Origin: Agelas oroides
Lineage: Eukaryota > Porifera > Demospongiae > Agelasida > Agelasidae
Length of the DNA: 64,000 nt
Direction: 5' to 3'
Assembly: GCA_949130485.1 (NCBI GenBank)
Contig: OX422183.1
Location: 5,918,636-5,982,635 of the forward strand
The position numbers and the translations under genes were made by a program. Shown in pieces: positions 55,431 through 64,000 of the stretch (positions are counted from its first letter, which is position 1; each line of letters opens with the position of its first letter). The notes under the pieces were generated by a model that saw nothing but the letters and a program-made list of their open reading frames with translations, did not search any database and was not told where the DNA came from.

Positions 55431-56309
55431 AGCATCATGCACTCTTGGTTCAGCTAAATGGGCACACCCAGGCTATTATAGCACAAACACAACTGCTTCT
55501 GTAGTGTGTGGATGTGAATGCCAGACAACACTGTAGCTATGCAGAAAATGATAGCCTCATATATATCCATTTGAAGTTAACAACTAGGTGTACCATATTT
55601 ATGCCTTGGTGGGCCATATATGGTAGGTATCATCCTCATGACTTTTGCAGTTGGCACACAAGACCATGCACACATCTTAATTGTATACCTTTTCTAATGC
55701 CATGAACTCTGCAAACACTCCAATGAATATCCTCAGCCTACGTATGTATATGTATACCGCCCCTTCCTGCCCTTCGCTGATAACGATGTAAGTGGAAAGG
55801 TGTGGCCTAGAAATCTCATTAGGCTTTGCTACTGTGACCCCCGTGCATATATATATATGCACTTAGTGTAGGCTGAATAAATCACGTATGCATATAAATC
55901 TGCACTTCGCGTGCAAAGAGTTAAGCCCAAACAATTAGCCCTTTCAATTCTCAATGGTATCAAGGGCTCACCAGCCCACTCTATTGTATATACGTAGAAA
56001 CTAGTTTTAGTACCTTTAGTTGGCAATACCCTTCTATGCATATTATTTGCCTGTATTTCATGCCTAAAATTGTGGAGATCACTGTACTACAAAAGTGTAC
56101 ACCAACAACTTGATGTGCACTTCATTGTGCATTAAGCGAGTCAATGCACAGTAACCTGACCAAATTCTAAACCTCTAAATGTATTTTTGCCCCTATAGCA
56201 TGTTTTAGTTGGAGTTAAGGCTATGCTTTATTATTGGTTCATTGCCTGTGTCAGTATCTCATAAGAACGGGTCTAGTTGAACATAGTAAATATTATGTTT
56301 TGTTAACAG
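55431..56309. other. Interval before MULE gene
   Basis: No gene recognised. There is a perfect 20-bp AT-rich palindrome, GTGCATATATATATATGCAC, near 55843-55862, and CA-box-like text without firm promoter elements. Confidence 0.45.
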
Positions 56310-56387
56310 CTCTGTGAAGGAAGAAGTCTTGACTTCCGAGTCAGATGATGAATCTAGCCTTTGTGGTGCCCTGATACCTGAAAAAAG
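56310..56387 (+). CDS. Candidate short exon upstream of MULE gene
   Basis: Between TTAACAG and GTAAAC splice sites. It would encode an acidic stretch, VKEEVLTSESDDESSLCG and following residues. The reading phase does not join cleanly to the next coding block as I read it, so this is tentative. Confidence 0.35.
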
Positions 56388-56499
56388 GTAAACCGCTTCT
56401 TTCTTTCTCTCCACCAAGTCAGAAACTAAATTGCATGCATAGAAGGTATGCTGCATTCTTCACAAAGTTTTAAAGATTTATTTGGTTTTTACAAAAGGT

Positions 56500-58510
56500 T
56501 AAGGTTAAGGCTGGAAAACCTGAAATTGAATACTATGAAGATGACCCACAGTTGCCAATCTATGCTGCTCCTACTTCTGGAATGCCACTCCATGAACTGA
56601 TTGACATCCTAATGAAGCCTAACATACCGACTGAACACGTTTGCACAGTGCAGCCATTGGGCGTTTCTCAGAATGCTGCATTTGTGGTCAGCGTTGACAG
56701 TGTAGAGTTTGGGGATCTCAAAGCTGACGATTTGGGATCATGGAAGGGAACCGGTACAAAGAGAATGTACTTCCGAGTTATGCCATCTGGTGCCATAAGG
56801 TTCACAGAGAGAAAACCAAGTTCAACTGCACAGTATTTCCTTTTAACACGACGCTACTTTGTTCACATGACGTATGACAAGTTCCATCGGATGATTGCTG
56901 ATATTCGAAGTAAGTGCAAAGGGTGAAGGGTTGGTAGCATGATACCGTTAATACTGTGAGTGGGGTTGTGGTAGGGATTGTGGTACGGTATAATTATGTG
57001 TTTATGCCAATTGAATGTAGCTCCTTCTAAGAGGAATTGAGGAGGGTGCAAATCTCTATGTATTATACCAGCATAGAACCTGCCCGCCAAACCATTGTCT
57101 AACTTGTGTTGATACATTTTTAAATAATAGGAAGCATGTTAATGTGTCATGTTTTCCTACTTTCCTAGATGACCAATCACTTCAAAACCGACACGTAATG
57201 GTCCAGTATTGGTTTGATGGACCACCCTGTTGAGGTGAAATCGAAACCACACGGCAATTCTCGTACAAGTCAGCCATTCTTTCACACTGCAGAATCAGCC
57301 AAGAAGCGGCACCAGGAAATTGCTGCAACTAAGAAGCCCAAAGATGTAATGCAACTCGCCACTCAGGAGTGTGGAGGAGAACTGGAAGCAAAGGGAATGC
57401 AATGTTTGCCTCGAAATATCCGACAAATCAAGAATTACCGCAGAACTGGGCACAGTAAAGACAGCAATGTATTATACAGTGTGATGCTCCAGTGCAAACT
57501 TGTGGAAGGAACATCTGATGCCTTAAGTCGTACGTGATGTAAAAGCAGCCCCTGATCCGCAGTGCGTGTTGTTTTTTGACTGGCAGCTTAATGACCTTGT
57601 CCGCTTCCTCACAGTTTCCAGACGATTCAGTGTCTTGACTGCAGATATAACGTACAACCTGGGTCAGTTCTATGTCACACCGACCACATACAGGCATCTG
57701 ATGCTTGTCGACATAACATCACAGAAGCACCCAACAATGGCTGGTCCCATTCTCGTACACCAGAGAAAAGATTTTGCATCTTTCAGTTACTTTGCCAATA
57801 CAATGATCTGTTTTGAAAAAAAGCTCAAGGAAGTTCTAGTCTTTGGTACAGATGGCGATCAAGCCTTGATTGAAGCATTTGCCCACAACTTCCCTTTTGC
57901 CAAGCAGCTTCGCTGTTTCATCCACATGAAAAAGAACATATCGACAAAGCTCAAGGATAACGGTATTCCACCGTCAGTGTCGCAGGAATTTGTCTCTGAT
58001 ATCTTTGGAAAACGCAGTGGGGGAACATACGAAGAGGGTCTTGTTGATTCAGCTGATCCTACTGATTTTGATTCCTGCCTTCAGAATTTCAAAGATGTCT
58101 GGAACACACGAGAGTGTCCTCACCAACGTCCAGGTCAAATGTCATTCTTTGACTACTTTAATCAGTATCATGCTAGCAATGTCCGCCACACGATGCTGAA
58201 AGATGTCAGAATTGCTGTTGGACTTGGTTATCCTCCAGACATTTTCACCACAAATGCAAGTGAGAGTCTGAATGCTGCTTTGAAGAAGAAAGTTAACTAC
58301 AAGGAAACAGAGTGGCCAGAATTTAATCAAGCAATGAAGCAATTTGTATTGGCGCAGTGAGAGGAAACTATTCGTGTTCTTTCTGGACGGGGGCAATATC
58401 ACTTAACTCCAGAATATGTTCATCTGCTGGTATCACCACACGACTGGATCAAGATGACGCATGAGCAAAGGAAAGCAGCATTAAAGCGTTTTGACTCTGC
58501 AAAAGTCAAA
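56500..58510 (+). pseudogene. MULE-type transposase gene with intron (copy 2)
   Basis: Exon A (about 56500-56909) encodes IEYYEDDPQLPIYAAPTSGM through MTYDKFHRMIADIR and ends at a consensus GTAAGT. The acceptor TTTCCTAG at 57168 restores the codon phase exactly. Exon B holds the transposase: SVLTADITYNLGQFYVTP (first Asp), LVFGTDGDQALIEAF (second Asp), LRCFIHMKKN (C/H motif) and TTNASESLNAALKKKV (Glu). Lesions are frameshifts near 57228 and 57530 and an in-frame TGA after FVLAQ at 58358. It is a different MULE lineage from the copy at 34214, longer and intron-bearing. It lies 3 kb upstream of the CXXC gene in the same direction, so the two may belong to one unit. Confidence 0.85.
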
Positions 58511-58727
58511 GGTAGCAGCTTTTCCTTTCCCTCTTCTTGTGGTTCTGTTGCAAGCCCTGGCCCTAGTTCACAAAGAATTCTTGCGTCTTGTTTTTGGACT
58601 CTTTACTTGATATGTTATTACTGTTTGTGTCATGTTTTGCTACGACAAACTGGCCCCAGTTTGTAGTCCAGTTCATAGTAGCCAGAACGAGGCTCCTCGA
58701 GGTCGACGAGGATGATAGCACATTAAG

Positions 58728-58798
58728 TCCAGTCCAAAACTCAGTCCAAAACTCAGTCCAAAAACCAGTCCATAGTCCAGTCCAGAGTCCAGAGTCCA
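58728..58798. repeat. CAGTCCAAAA/CAGTCCAGAG minisatellite
   Basis: About six imperfect units of 10-12 bp containing AGTCCA. Non-coding. Confidence 0.85.
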
Positions 58799-58867
58799 GG
58801 TTTTACACCAACCCAGAATCAACAATCAATAACGCGCGGCTGCAATTTGACCTTTGACCCTTGACCC

Positions 58868-59283
58868 TGGCGATCAAGAGCCTCAGAAGGAACCGATCAA
58901 GCGATCAAGCACACTTTTTGCCGATCAAAAACTTGATCGCAGCCGCAAACGCTTCTACGGGCGACATATAAGGCCAGACCTACTTAATGTTTTGTTGCTC
59001 GAGCCCGGCAGGTCAAAATTTTTCCTTGTTCGAAAAAAAGGTAAATTTGATCACGTGATTGAATTAATGCACATGCGCACACGGCTTCGTCACAGATGGC
59101 TCATTTGGCTTAGCGTGGAAGTCATTCGGGTCCAGTTTGTCATTTCCACCTGGAAAAGGAAGAAAATAATTGGTCATGAGACTTTTTTTTTTTTTTTTTA
59201 CCGGCCACCGGGTCTACTTTGTGATTAAGTTAGCTTGAGCAACAAAACATCAAGTAGGTCTGGCCTAAGTGACTACCCCTTGT
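58868..59283. mobile_element. Element related to the ACAAGGGGTAGTC MITE
   Basis: Shares CGATCAAG, CAAAAACTTGATCGCAGCCG and CGCAAACGCTT with 22320-22880, and ends GTGACTACCCCTTGT. CAGACCTACTT and AAGTAGGTCTGG form an inner inverted pair (about 58975 and 59253). The left terminal repeat is not preserved. A poly-T run of 18 lies at 59183-59200. Confidence 0.6.
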
Positions 59284-60069
59284 AAGTGTTCTACTGAACG
59301 CTCTCATATATCCAAAGGAGGTCGAGGCAAGCTCTTTCTCTCTGTGGAGGTACAGAATCTACATACAATACTGTTGTAGGATGTTGGTCCATTTGGAAGT
59401 GTTGGTTGTGTGGCACGAGTTCCAAGTAGACTATGGCCCGTCTTTGATAGCTCAATCCTCAACTAATCAACTAGCCTTGTCCCCAGGCTATCCTGCACGA
59501 TCATCAAATTCTGGTGACGAGGTTAGATTTGTCTTGCATGGGAGTAGTCTTGCCTGATAGTGCTACAGTGTTGTGTGTGTAGAAGCAAAAGCAGTTTCAG
59601 ATATATATACGACAAGTCTGCATGTAAGCATATCGGTGCTGGGAGAAGCCATGGTCTGGCAGGCAAGAGTAGTTTTAGGATGTAATGGCAAGGTTACATT
59701 GAGCTGACAAACGCGACAACCATTACCAAAGGTACATGAAGTCAATGGCAGCTTGATGTACCCTTAGTAATGGTTGTGTGATTGGTACGTCATGGCATAT
59801 TCTGGTGTAGTCTTGTGTCCAGCCTGCGTGTGCCTCCCAGCGAGAAACAGTCTGGTGAACAAAGTCGAATTTCTTGGGCTTAATTTCCCAAAAGTGGTAA
59901 GGACCAATGAGATTGCGAGATTGGTAATTATTACGTAGCACTTCCTTACAACAGTAAATTTTTTAAATCTCTACTCGAGTATCCATATCCTTTTTGAGCG
60001 GGTTTGGTGTAAAATGTTTTGAATGTTGCTAGGTGACACTGTCACAAAAGTGTGCACTAGCCCAAGAGA

Positions 60070-60248
60070 TACAGACCTTTTCAGGTTGATTGAGGGATGC
60101 TGCAGAGTAGCAAATCACTCAAGCATGCCTAATTAAATAATGGCAAGCGGTACATCAAACACAACACTTGTCATTATTTAATTAGCCACGCATGAGTGAT
60201 TTGCTACTATGCAGCTATGCTACCTCAACCAACCTGAAAAGGTCTGTA
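60070..60248. mobile_element. TA-flanked palindromic MITE
   Basis: Ends TACAGACCTTTTCAGGTTG and CAACCTGAAAAGGTCTGTA, with inverted repeats of about 65 bp (GAGTAGCAAATCACTCA and TTGCTACT blocks pair). TA at both ends fits the TA target of Tc1/mariner transposases. 179 bp, non-coding. Confidence 0.82.
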
Positions 60249-60583
60249 TGACTTGGTTCACCAGACTGTTTCTCCTCGTGAGAGGGTGGGGTCTGGGGAC
60301 AAGACTAATTCTGGTGATGCTCAGTTAGAACTAAGCCCACCAAATATTTGCTGGATTTAAGTTGCACTTGAGTTCAGAAGTGTGAGCAAGTTGCAGCTTC
60401 ATGAAGGGGCATTTCTAAACTGCTATAGGAATACCAAAACCCAATTCTAGATGCAGTGGTCTGCCTAGCATAGCATAAGTACCTTATATGGAAGGTTTTA
60501 TTTGCAAGTGGAAGTTGTACATTGCAGATGGAAGGACTGGAGACGAAATTTTTTTTTGCCAGAAATTTTTCTCACTGTAACTC

Positions 60584-60853
60584 GTGAACCATGTACCCAA
60601 AATGAATGTGGTTTTCACCAAACAAAGCACACAGACTGAAAATGCATTTAGCGTAGCATGCAAATCTAACGCTATACAACAGGACTTGGAAGAGGGTGGA
60701 AGGAGTCCTACAACGACTGGCTTGCTGGCTTCTGGACTACTGTTTATTCAGCAGAACATAGTACAAAGTAGTTGCAGTCCGAACTTTGCTGTAGATGTCT
60801 CGGGTCAACAAATTATTAATACACAATTCGACATGTGCATGCAGTCTTCTCCA
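60584..60853 (+). CDS. Candidate exon, Ser/Gly-rich
   Basis: An open frame from ATG 60584 to a splice donor at TCTCCAG|GTGTAT. It encodes a polar stretch with TTTGLLASGLLFIQQ. No known domain. The phase fits the next candidate exon (60978). It may be an upstream exon of the CXXC gene or an unrelated remnant. Confidence 0.3.
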
Positions 60854-60977
60854 GGTGTATAAAATGATAGCATACAGGCATATTTTTATAGGTGGCTACC
60901 AGAATACATCATACATGTCTAGTAAACAAAAAAATTATTCACAGTCACACGCGATGACATCTGTAATGTACACATAG

Positions 60978-61120
60978 GTGGCATACGTGGAGATGACGTG
61001 TCTACGGGTCCAGGTTCATCCCTGCCGGGGACAATTACTGTAGATGGTGGATCAGAAAGAAGAGAGAGAGCTACTAGCTTGCTGGGTTCTGGACTACTAG
61101 TCCCTACTAGGGTAGTCTCG
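60978..61120 (+). CDS. Candidate exon, related to the previous one
   Basis: Starts after CACATAG and keeps the phase of the preceding candidate exon. It encodes GGSERRERATSLLGSGLL, which echoes GRSPTTTGLLASGLL in the exon before, suggesting an internal repeat in a single protein. The end is uncertain (CTACTAGG|GTAGTC is possible and coincides with a MITE start). Confidence 0.3.
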
Positions 61121-61714
61121 CGAGCCGGCCATATTTTTCTTTCCTCCTAACGGAAATAAATAAAAATACGGCTGGTTCGCGAAACGGTTGGATCTGGGAA
61201 TGCGTCTAACTGAGGATCACCAGAGACTCCCATGAACATGAAACAAAACATAATGCATCAATGACATATCAATCCTATAAGGGCATATCAAGCTGCCATT
61301 GACTTCATGCACTATTGGTAATGATTATGTCACGTTTGTCAGCTCAATGTAACCTTACCATTACTTAAATCCTAAAACTAGTCTTGCCTGCCAGACCATG
61401 GATATATGAGAGCGCTCAGTAGAACACTTACATGACTTACAGCCCGTTCACACTAGGCATTAGAACGGTTCCAGAACCGTTCTTATGCCTAGTGTAAACA
61501 CACACCGAACCATTCTAAACTGATCCGTTCCGCACGGAACGGTACTACCTCAGGTAGGGGGGTTCACTAAGTTCACCCAACTCCATGAGGGGTCACATGA
61601 CTAGTGTAGTCTCGTTCCCAGACCATGGACCCTAATGTGGTCTGGAACGAGTCTATAATTGGAGCGGAGTTAAGTTGGCATTACCGCGTTCTGGCGCCAA
61701 CTACGAATTACAAG
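61121..61714. other. MITE cluster upstream of the CXXC/OTU gene
   Basis: Contains a palindromic element with TAGTCTCGCGAGCCGG and GGCTGGTTCGCGAAAC (61110-61185), a 50-bp inverted repeat with CACTAGGCATTAGAACGGTT and its complement (61448-61497), the GGGGTTCACTAAGTTCACCC repeat (61558-61590) and a 46-bp MITE, TAGTCTCGTTCCCAGACC to GGTCTGGAACGAG (61608-61653), that ends about 60 bp before the gene's first ATG. Confidence 0.6.
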
Positions 61715-61912
61715 ATGGCAAAGCCAGCCTGGGCAGAAGGACTCTCTCCCAAAGGTGTTTACTTTGAAGGCTTTGTGGACGATGCTGACTCTTTGCTTGA
61801 GCAGTACAAGGCTGAGACAGTTACCACCTATGGAGTTAGAAGATCCAGAGGCAAGAACAGCAAGACACCGGAACAGGATTGCAGCGAGGAAGACAAGGAG
61901 AATGCTAGCAAG
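61715..61912 (+). CDS. CXXC/OTU gene, exon 1
   Basis: ATG at 61715 in the context ACAAGATGG, which fits a metazoan start. It encodes 66 residues with WAEGLSPKGVYFEGFVDDAD and a basic/acidic tail, and ends at AGCAAG|GTATGTG in phase 0. The frame is open further upstream to 61625, but that part overlaps a MITE, so I prefer 61715. No known domain. Confidence 0.6.
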
Positions 61913-62159
61913 GTATGTGTAAGGCTAGCCATATAACACAGCCAAGAGGGAATACATAACGTGAGAGCAGCACTAACACAGGTATGTATTTAGTATTGTG
62001 GAAGGAATAGAGAAGAGTAAGAACATTTCATGTAAATGTGAGAATATAGAGAAAGAATTTGTGATGGACTGGATAATAACAGTCTGTATCTAGCCTAGCT
62101 ATGTGTGAAAATCTATGCTGCAAATAATCAGCTGTTAATGGCATTCTCCCTTTCTCCAG

Positions 62160-62749
62160 CCCCAAAGTGCTCCAACCACAGACTCCCCTCGGCTTTTCTG
62201 GAAAAAAAAAGAGGGAGGAAGCACAGTTGAATTCAATGATACCCCATTCACATTTGACAATGAAAAGGTGCTTGATTGCCAGTTCGGACAACACTACTTT
62301 AAGGCCAAAAAATGCAAGGATAACAGCCGGCGGACTATTTTGCAAGGGACCAGGAAAGTTGGCTGTCTGGCACACATTCAGATTAAGAGCTACACACTCT
62401 ACCCAGAGTTTAGCATCAGTGCAACAGAGAAGGTGAGCATTTCTGCATGGAAGCTGCGAACCTTAAAACAAGAAAAGCTCCAGGAATTGTACAAAGCTCT
62501 CTCTAGTGGAAAAGAGCTAACCAGAGTCAACAAGTTCTTTGTGTCTCTTCCTACTGAGGCTGCACACACGGGACATGGACCATAAGACCGAAGTTAATTC
62601 ACACTGCTACAAAACTCAAGCGGAAGTATAAACGACTCCAGAAGCGCTTACAACACTACTCAGTGCTACCCCCACATTCAAGGTCTAAAAGACCATCTGA
62701 GTACAAGTTCAAAGGCAGAGTCGGAATTGCTGCAGATCGACGGAGAAAG
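62160..62749 (+). pseudogene. CXXC/OTU gene, exon 2 (CARF-like domain)
   Basis: Acceptor CTCCAG at 62159, phase 0. It encodes VLDCQFGQHYFKAKKCKD, ILQGTRKVGCLAHIQIKSY, LYPEFSISATEK and NKFFVSLPTEAAHTGH, a Cys/His-bearing domain resembling the DNA-binding region of calcium-responsive transcription factor (CARF/ALS2CR8) relatives, often found in transposon-derived genes. A frame change near 62580 (TAA otherwise) leads into a Lys/Arg-rich helix (KLKRKYKRLQKRL) before the donor AGAAAG|GTATGC at 62749. The shift is either a real lesion or a sequence error. Confidence 0.6.
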
Positions 62750-62824
62750 GTATGCACACAGACCACTTAATCCTTTGTTGCATGCTATCACTTGTTGTGA
62801 ACTTATCTTATGTACATTCCTTAG

Positions 62825-62888
62825 GAGTTTCTACAGAGCCAATGCAAGAAAAATGAGGAAGTGCACGACAAGCTTCAAACCCAAAAAG
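62825..62888 (+). CDS. CXXC/OTU gene, small exon
   Basis: 64 bp between CCTTAG and GTAATA. It encodes EFLQSQCKKNEEVHDKLQT in the phase left by the previous exon and ends in phase 1, which the next exon matches. A helical linker is likely. Confidence 0.6.
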
Positions 62889-63108
62889 GTAATATTCTGT
62901 ATGTGTACATGCATCCATTATCTGTTTACTTCAGTACACATTCTACATACACACACACACTTAAATTAAAGCAATCACACTTGATGCTGCTAAAGTATGC
63001 TAGTTACTAACTATTCATTGTATATGCATGTCCACAAATGTGATAATCGATATACGTGATGTACACTCATGCATTTACCTGTACACATATACACATACAA
63101 TAACTTAG

Positions 63109-63267
63109 GCCTAGGCAGAAAGAGGAAAAGATGTGGACTATGTGATGGATGCCAGCAATATGACTGCAAGGAATGTGTGCACTGTCTTGACAAGCCCAAG
63201 TATGGTGGCCCAGGGAAACTAAAGCAGTGTTGTAAACGACGCAAATGTCAAAGACTGGAATCCCAAG
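63109..63267 (+). CDS. CXXC/OTU gene, CXXC zinc finger exon
   Basis: Starts after ACTTAG in matching phase 1. It encodes CGLCDGCQQYDCKECVHC, DKPKYGGPGKLKQCC and RKC, the eight-cysteine pattern of a zf-CXXC domain with a KYGG variant of the KFGG motif. CXXC domains bind unmethylated CpG DNA and, in proteins such as DNMT1, MLL and TET3, direct chromatin enzymes to it. The donor after ESQ (CCCAAG|GTTACT) is a weaker match. This is the clearest domain in the gene and is intact. Confidence 0.82.
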
Positions 63268-63325
63268 GTTACTAGCATATATAGCTTTGTTCCCAATATA
63301 TAGCCTTCCCTTTCATTGCTTACAG

Positions 63326-63498
63326 CAGACACAAAAGGAGCCTGGTATATTTTCGCTTAACAGTGCTAATGTTCTTGAATGGGTCAAGATGAAACATACA
63401 TACATACACTCTCCACCTTATCAACAGTCTAAATCACAGTGTCCTATCCTTTCACAGAATTTGGAAAACACAGGACATCTTTGGACAATGTTCCACAG
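63326..63498 (+). CDS. CXXC/OTU gene, candidate exon
   Basis: Between GCTTACAG and CCACAG|GTACAC. The best frame encodes QTQKEPGIFSLNSANVLEW onward with no domain. The phase from the CXXC exon would give a stop, so either the upstream splice site differs or this is not an exon. Confidence 0.3.
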
Positions 63499-63839
63499 GT
63501 ACACTTGTTAATATCGTGGAGTACATATCATCCATGAATTGGGTTAAACTGCAGTAGTTCCAAGTGCTATAGATTGATAGGTGGGGTCATGACAACAATT
63601 GATACTTGCCTAATGTATCACTGTTTCTTCTTGTTGAAAGGCAATGAACACAGAACATTGCGCAAACATTGGCAGAAAGAGATTGTAGACCTCAGAACAT
63701 ATCCAGCTTGTGCAACAGAATATGCCTAATTGTCCAGTTTACGTATCAACTTTTGCTACATTCTTCCAAACTTGGGCACTTAATACAGTAATTTACTTAT
63801 ATATATAGTTTTAGGGAAGCTACATGTATCTTTCCACAG

Positions 63840-64000
63840 GTTTCCTCTGTAGAAGAATCAACAACCAGCGTACATGGCTTCCTGGCACAAACAGGAAGAC
63901 AAGTACAAAAGATGGCTGGAGATGGTAACTGCTTTTTTCGATGCCTATCAATGCAGCTATTTCAGTCACAAGATCAACATTATGCAATCCGGAGTGTTTT
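63840..64000 (+). CDS. CXXC/OTU gene, OTU-type domain exon (partial)
   Basis: Acceptor TTTCCACAG at 63839. It encodes GFLAQTGRQVQKMAGDGNCF followed by FRCLSMQLF, the N-terminal OTU motif with catalytic Asp and Cys in DGNC. It continues beyond the window, so the catalytic His is not visible. OTU proteases remove ubiquitin. Sequence around the site differs from the Helentron OTU, so this is not a simple copy of it. Confidence 0.75.

Larger units (their letters stand above)
59284..61440. repeat. Inverted-repeat bracketed region
   Basis: 59284-59311 (GTTCTACTGAACGCTCTCAT) pairs with 61403-61432, and 59655-59745 (CATGGTCTGGCAGGCAAG, TTACATTGAGCTGACAAACG, TGAAGTCAATGGCAGCTTGA) pairs with about 61285-61398. 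The left side has an extra 340 bp between the two matched blocks. The bracketed interior contains a TA-flanked MITE and candidate exons. It looks like a DNA transposon or a composite unit. Confidence 0.65.

Noticed and set aside
30202-58360. Reassigned TGA codon as explanation for in-frame stops
   Set aside because: TGA is not at Trp positions, and TAA/TAG stops and frameshifts occur too. Decay of dead transposons explains the pattern.

Overview
The window looks like repeat-saturated nuclear DNA of a non-bilaterian or other invertebrate metazoan. A demosponge is my best guess, with a cnidarian possible. The evidence is introns with GT..AG borders, satellite DNA with higher-order repeats, a tRNA-Pro-primed Ty3/gypsy element, a Helentron-type rolling-circle element carrying OTU and endonuclease domains, MULE, Tc1 and TTAA elements, and many palindromic MITEs. 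I see no prokaryotic operon, ribosome binding site, tRNA, rRNA or CRISPR. The species is inferred from family resemblance only.

Layout. 1-18165: one large satellite array (monomers about 400-480 bp) interrupted by a TTAA-flanked element (3330-4351), a short insertion (4971-5339) and a foldback-containing insertion (6232-8071). From 12020 to 18165 it is a clean dimeric higher-order repeat of 810/821 bp. 18166-28719: nested non-autonomous DNA elements, palindromic MITEs and microsatellites, with no convincing gene. 28720-32550: a large inverted repeat (arms 1.3 and 1.6 kb) with a decayed Tc1/IS630-type transposase in the spacer and a copy of an unrecognised accessory gene in each arm. 32550-33840: 175-bp tandem repeats split by an element whose right terminus is a 15-bp minisatellite. 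34023-35525: a foldback MITE with a decayed MULE inserted at its centre, with a 9-bp target duplication.

36891-54132: the most complex block. A Helentron on the + strand encodes a zinc ribbon, a 23-residue repeat domain, a conserved leader, an OTU-type cysteine protease, HUH/Y2 Rep, a Pif1-like helicase and an APE-type endonuclease. An RPA-like OB-fold gene converges on it from the - strand. The Helentron is split near its 5' end by an 8.75-kb gypsy retrotransposon on the - strand (37350-46104, 292-bp LTRs differing at 3 sites, 4-bp TSD). The gypsy itself carries a 2.4-kb insertion in gag, which contains further MITEs. All large coding regions carry stops or frameshifts, so none of these elements looks autonomous as read.

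56310-64000: an intron-containing MULE-type transposase gene (broken), a 2.1-kb region bracketed by inverted repeats that holds two phase-compatible candidate exons, and a multi-exon gene that runs off the window end and combines a CARF-like domain, a CXXC zinc finger and an OTU-type domain.

Working picture: serial nesting of mobile elements around a satellite. The order of insertion can be read from target duplications and continuity of reading frame: Helentron first, then gypsy, then the gag insertion, then MITEs; the foldback MITE first, then the MULE. No housekeeping host gene can be identified. The CXXC/OTU gene is the one candidate for a domesticated or host gene.
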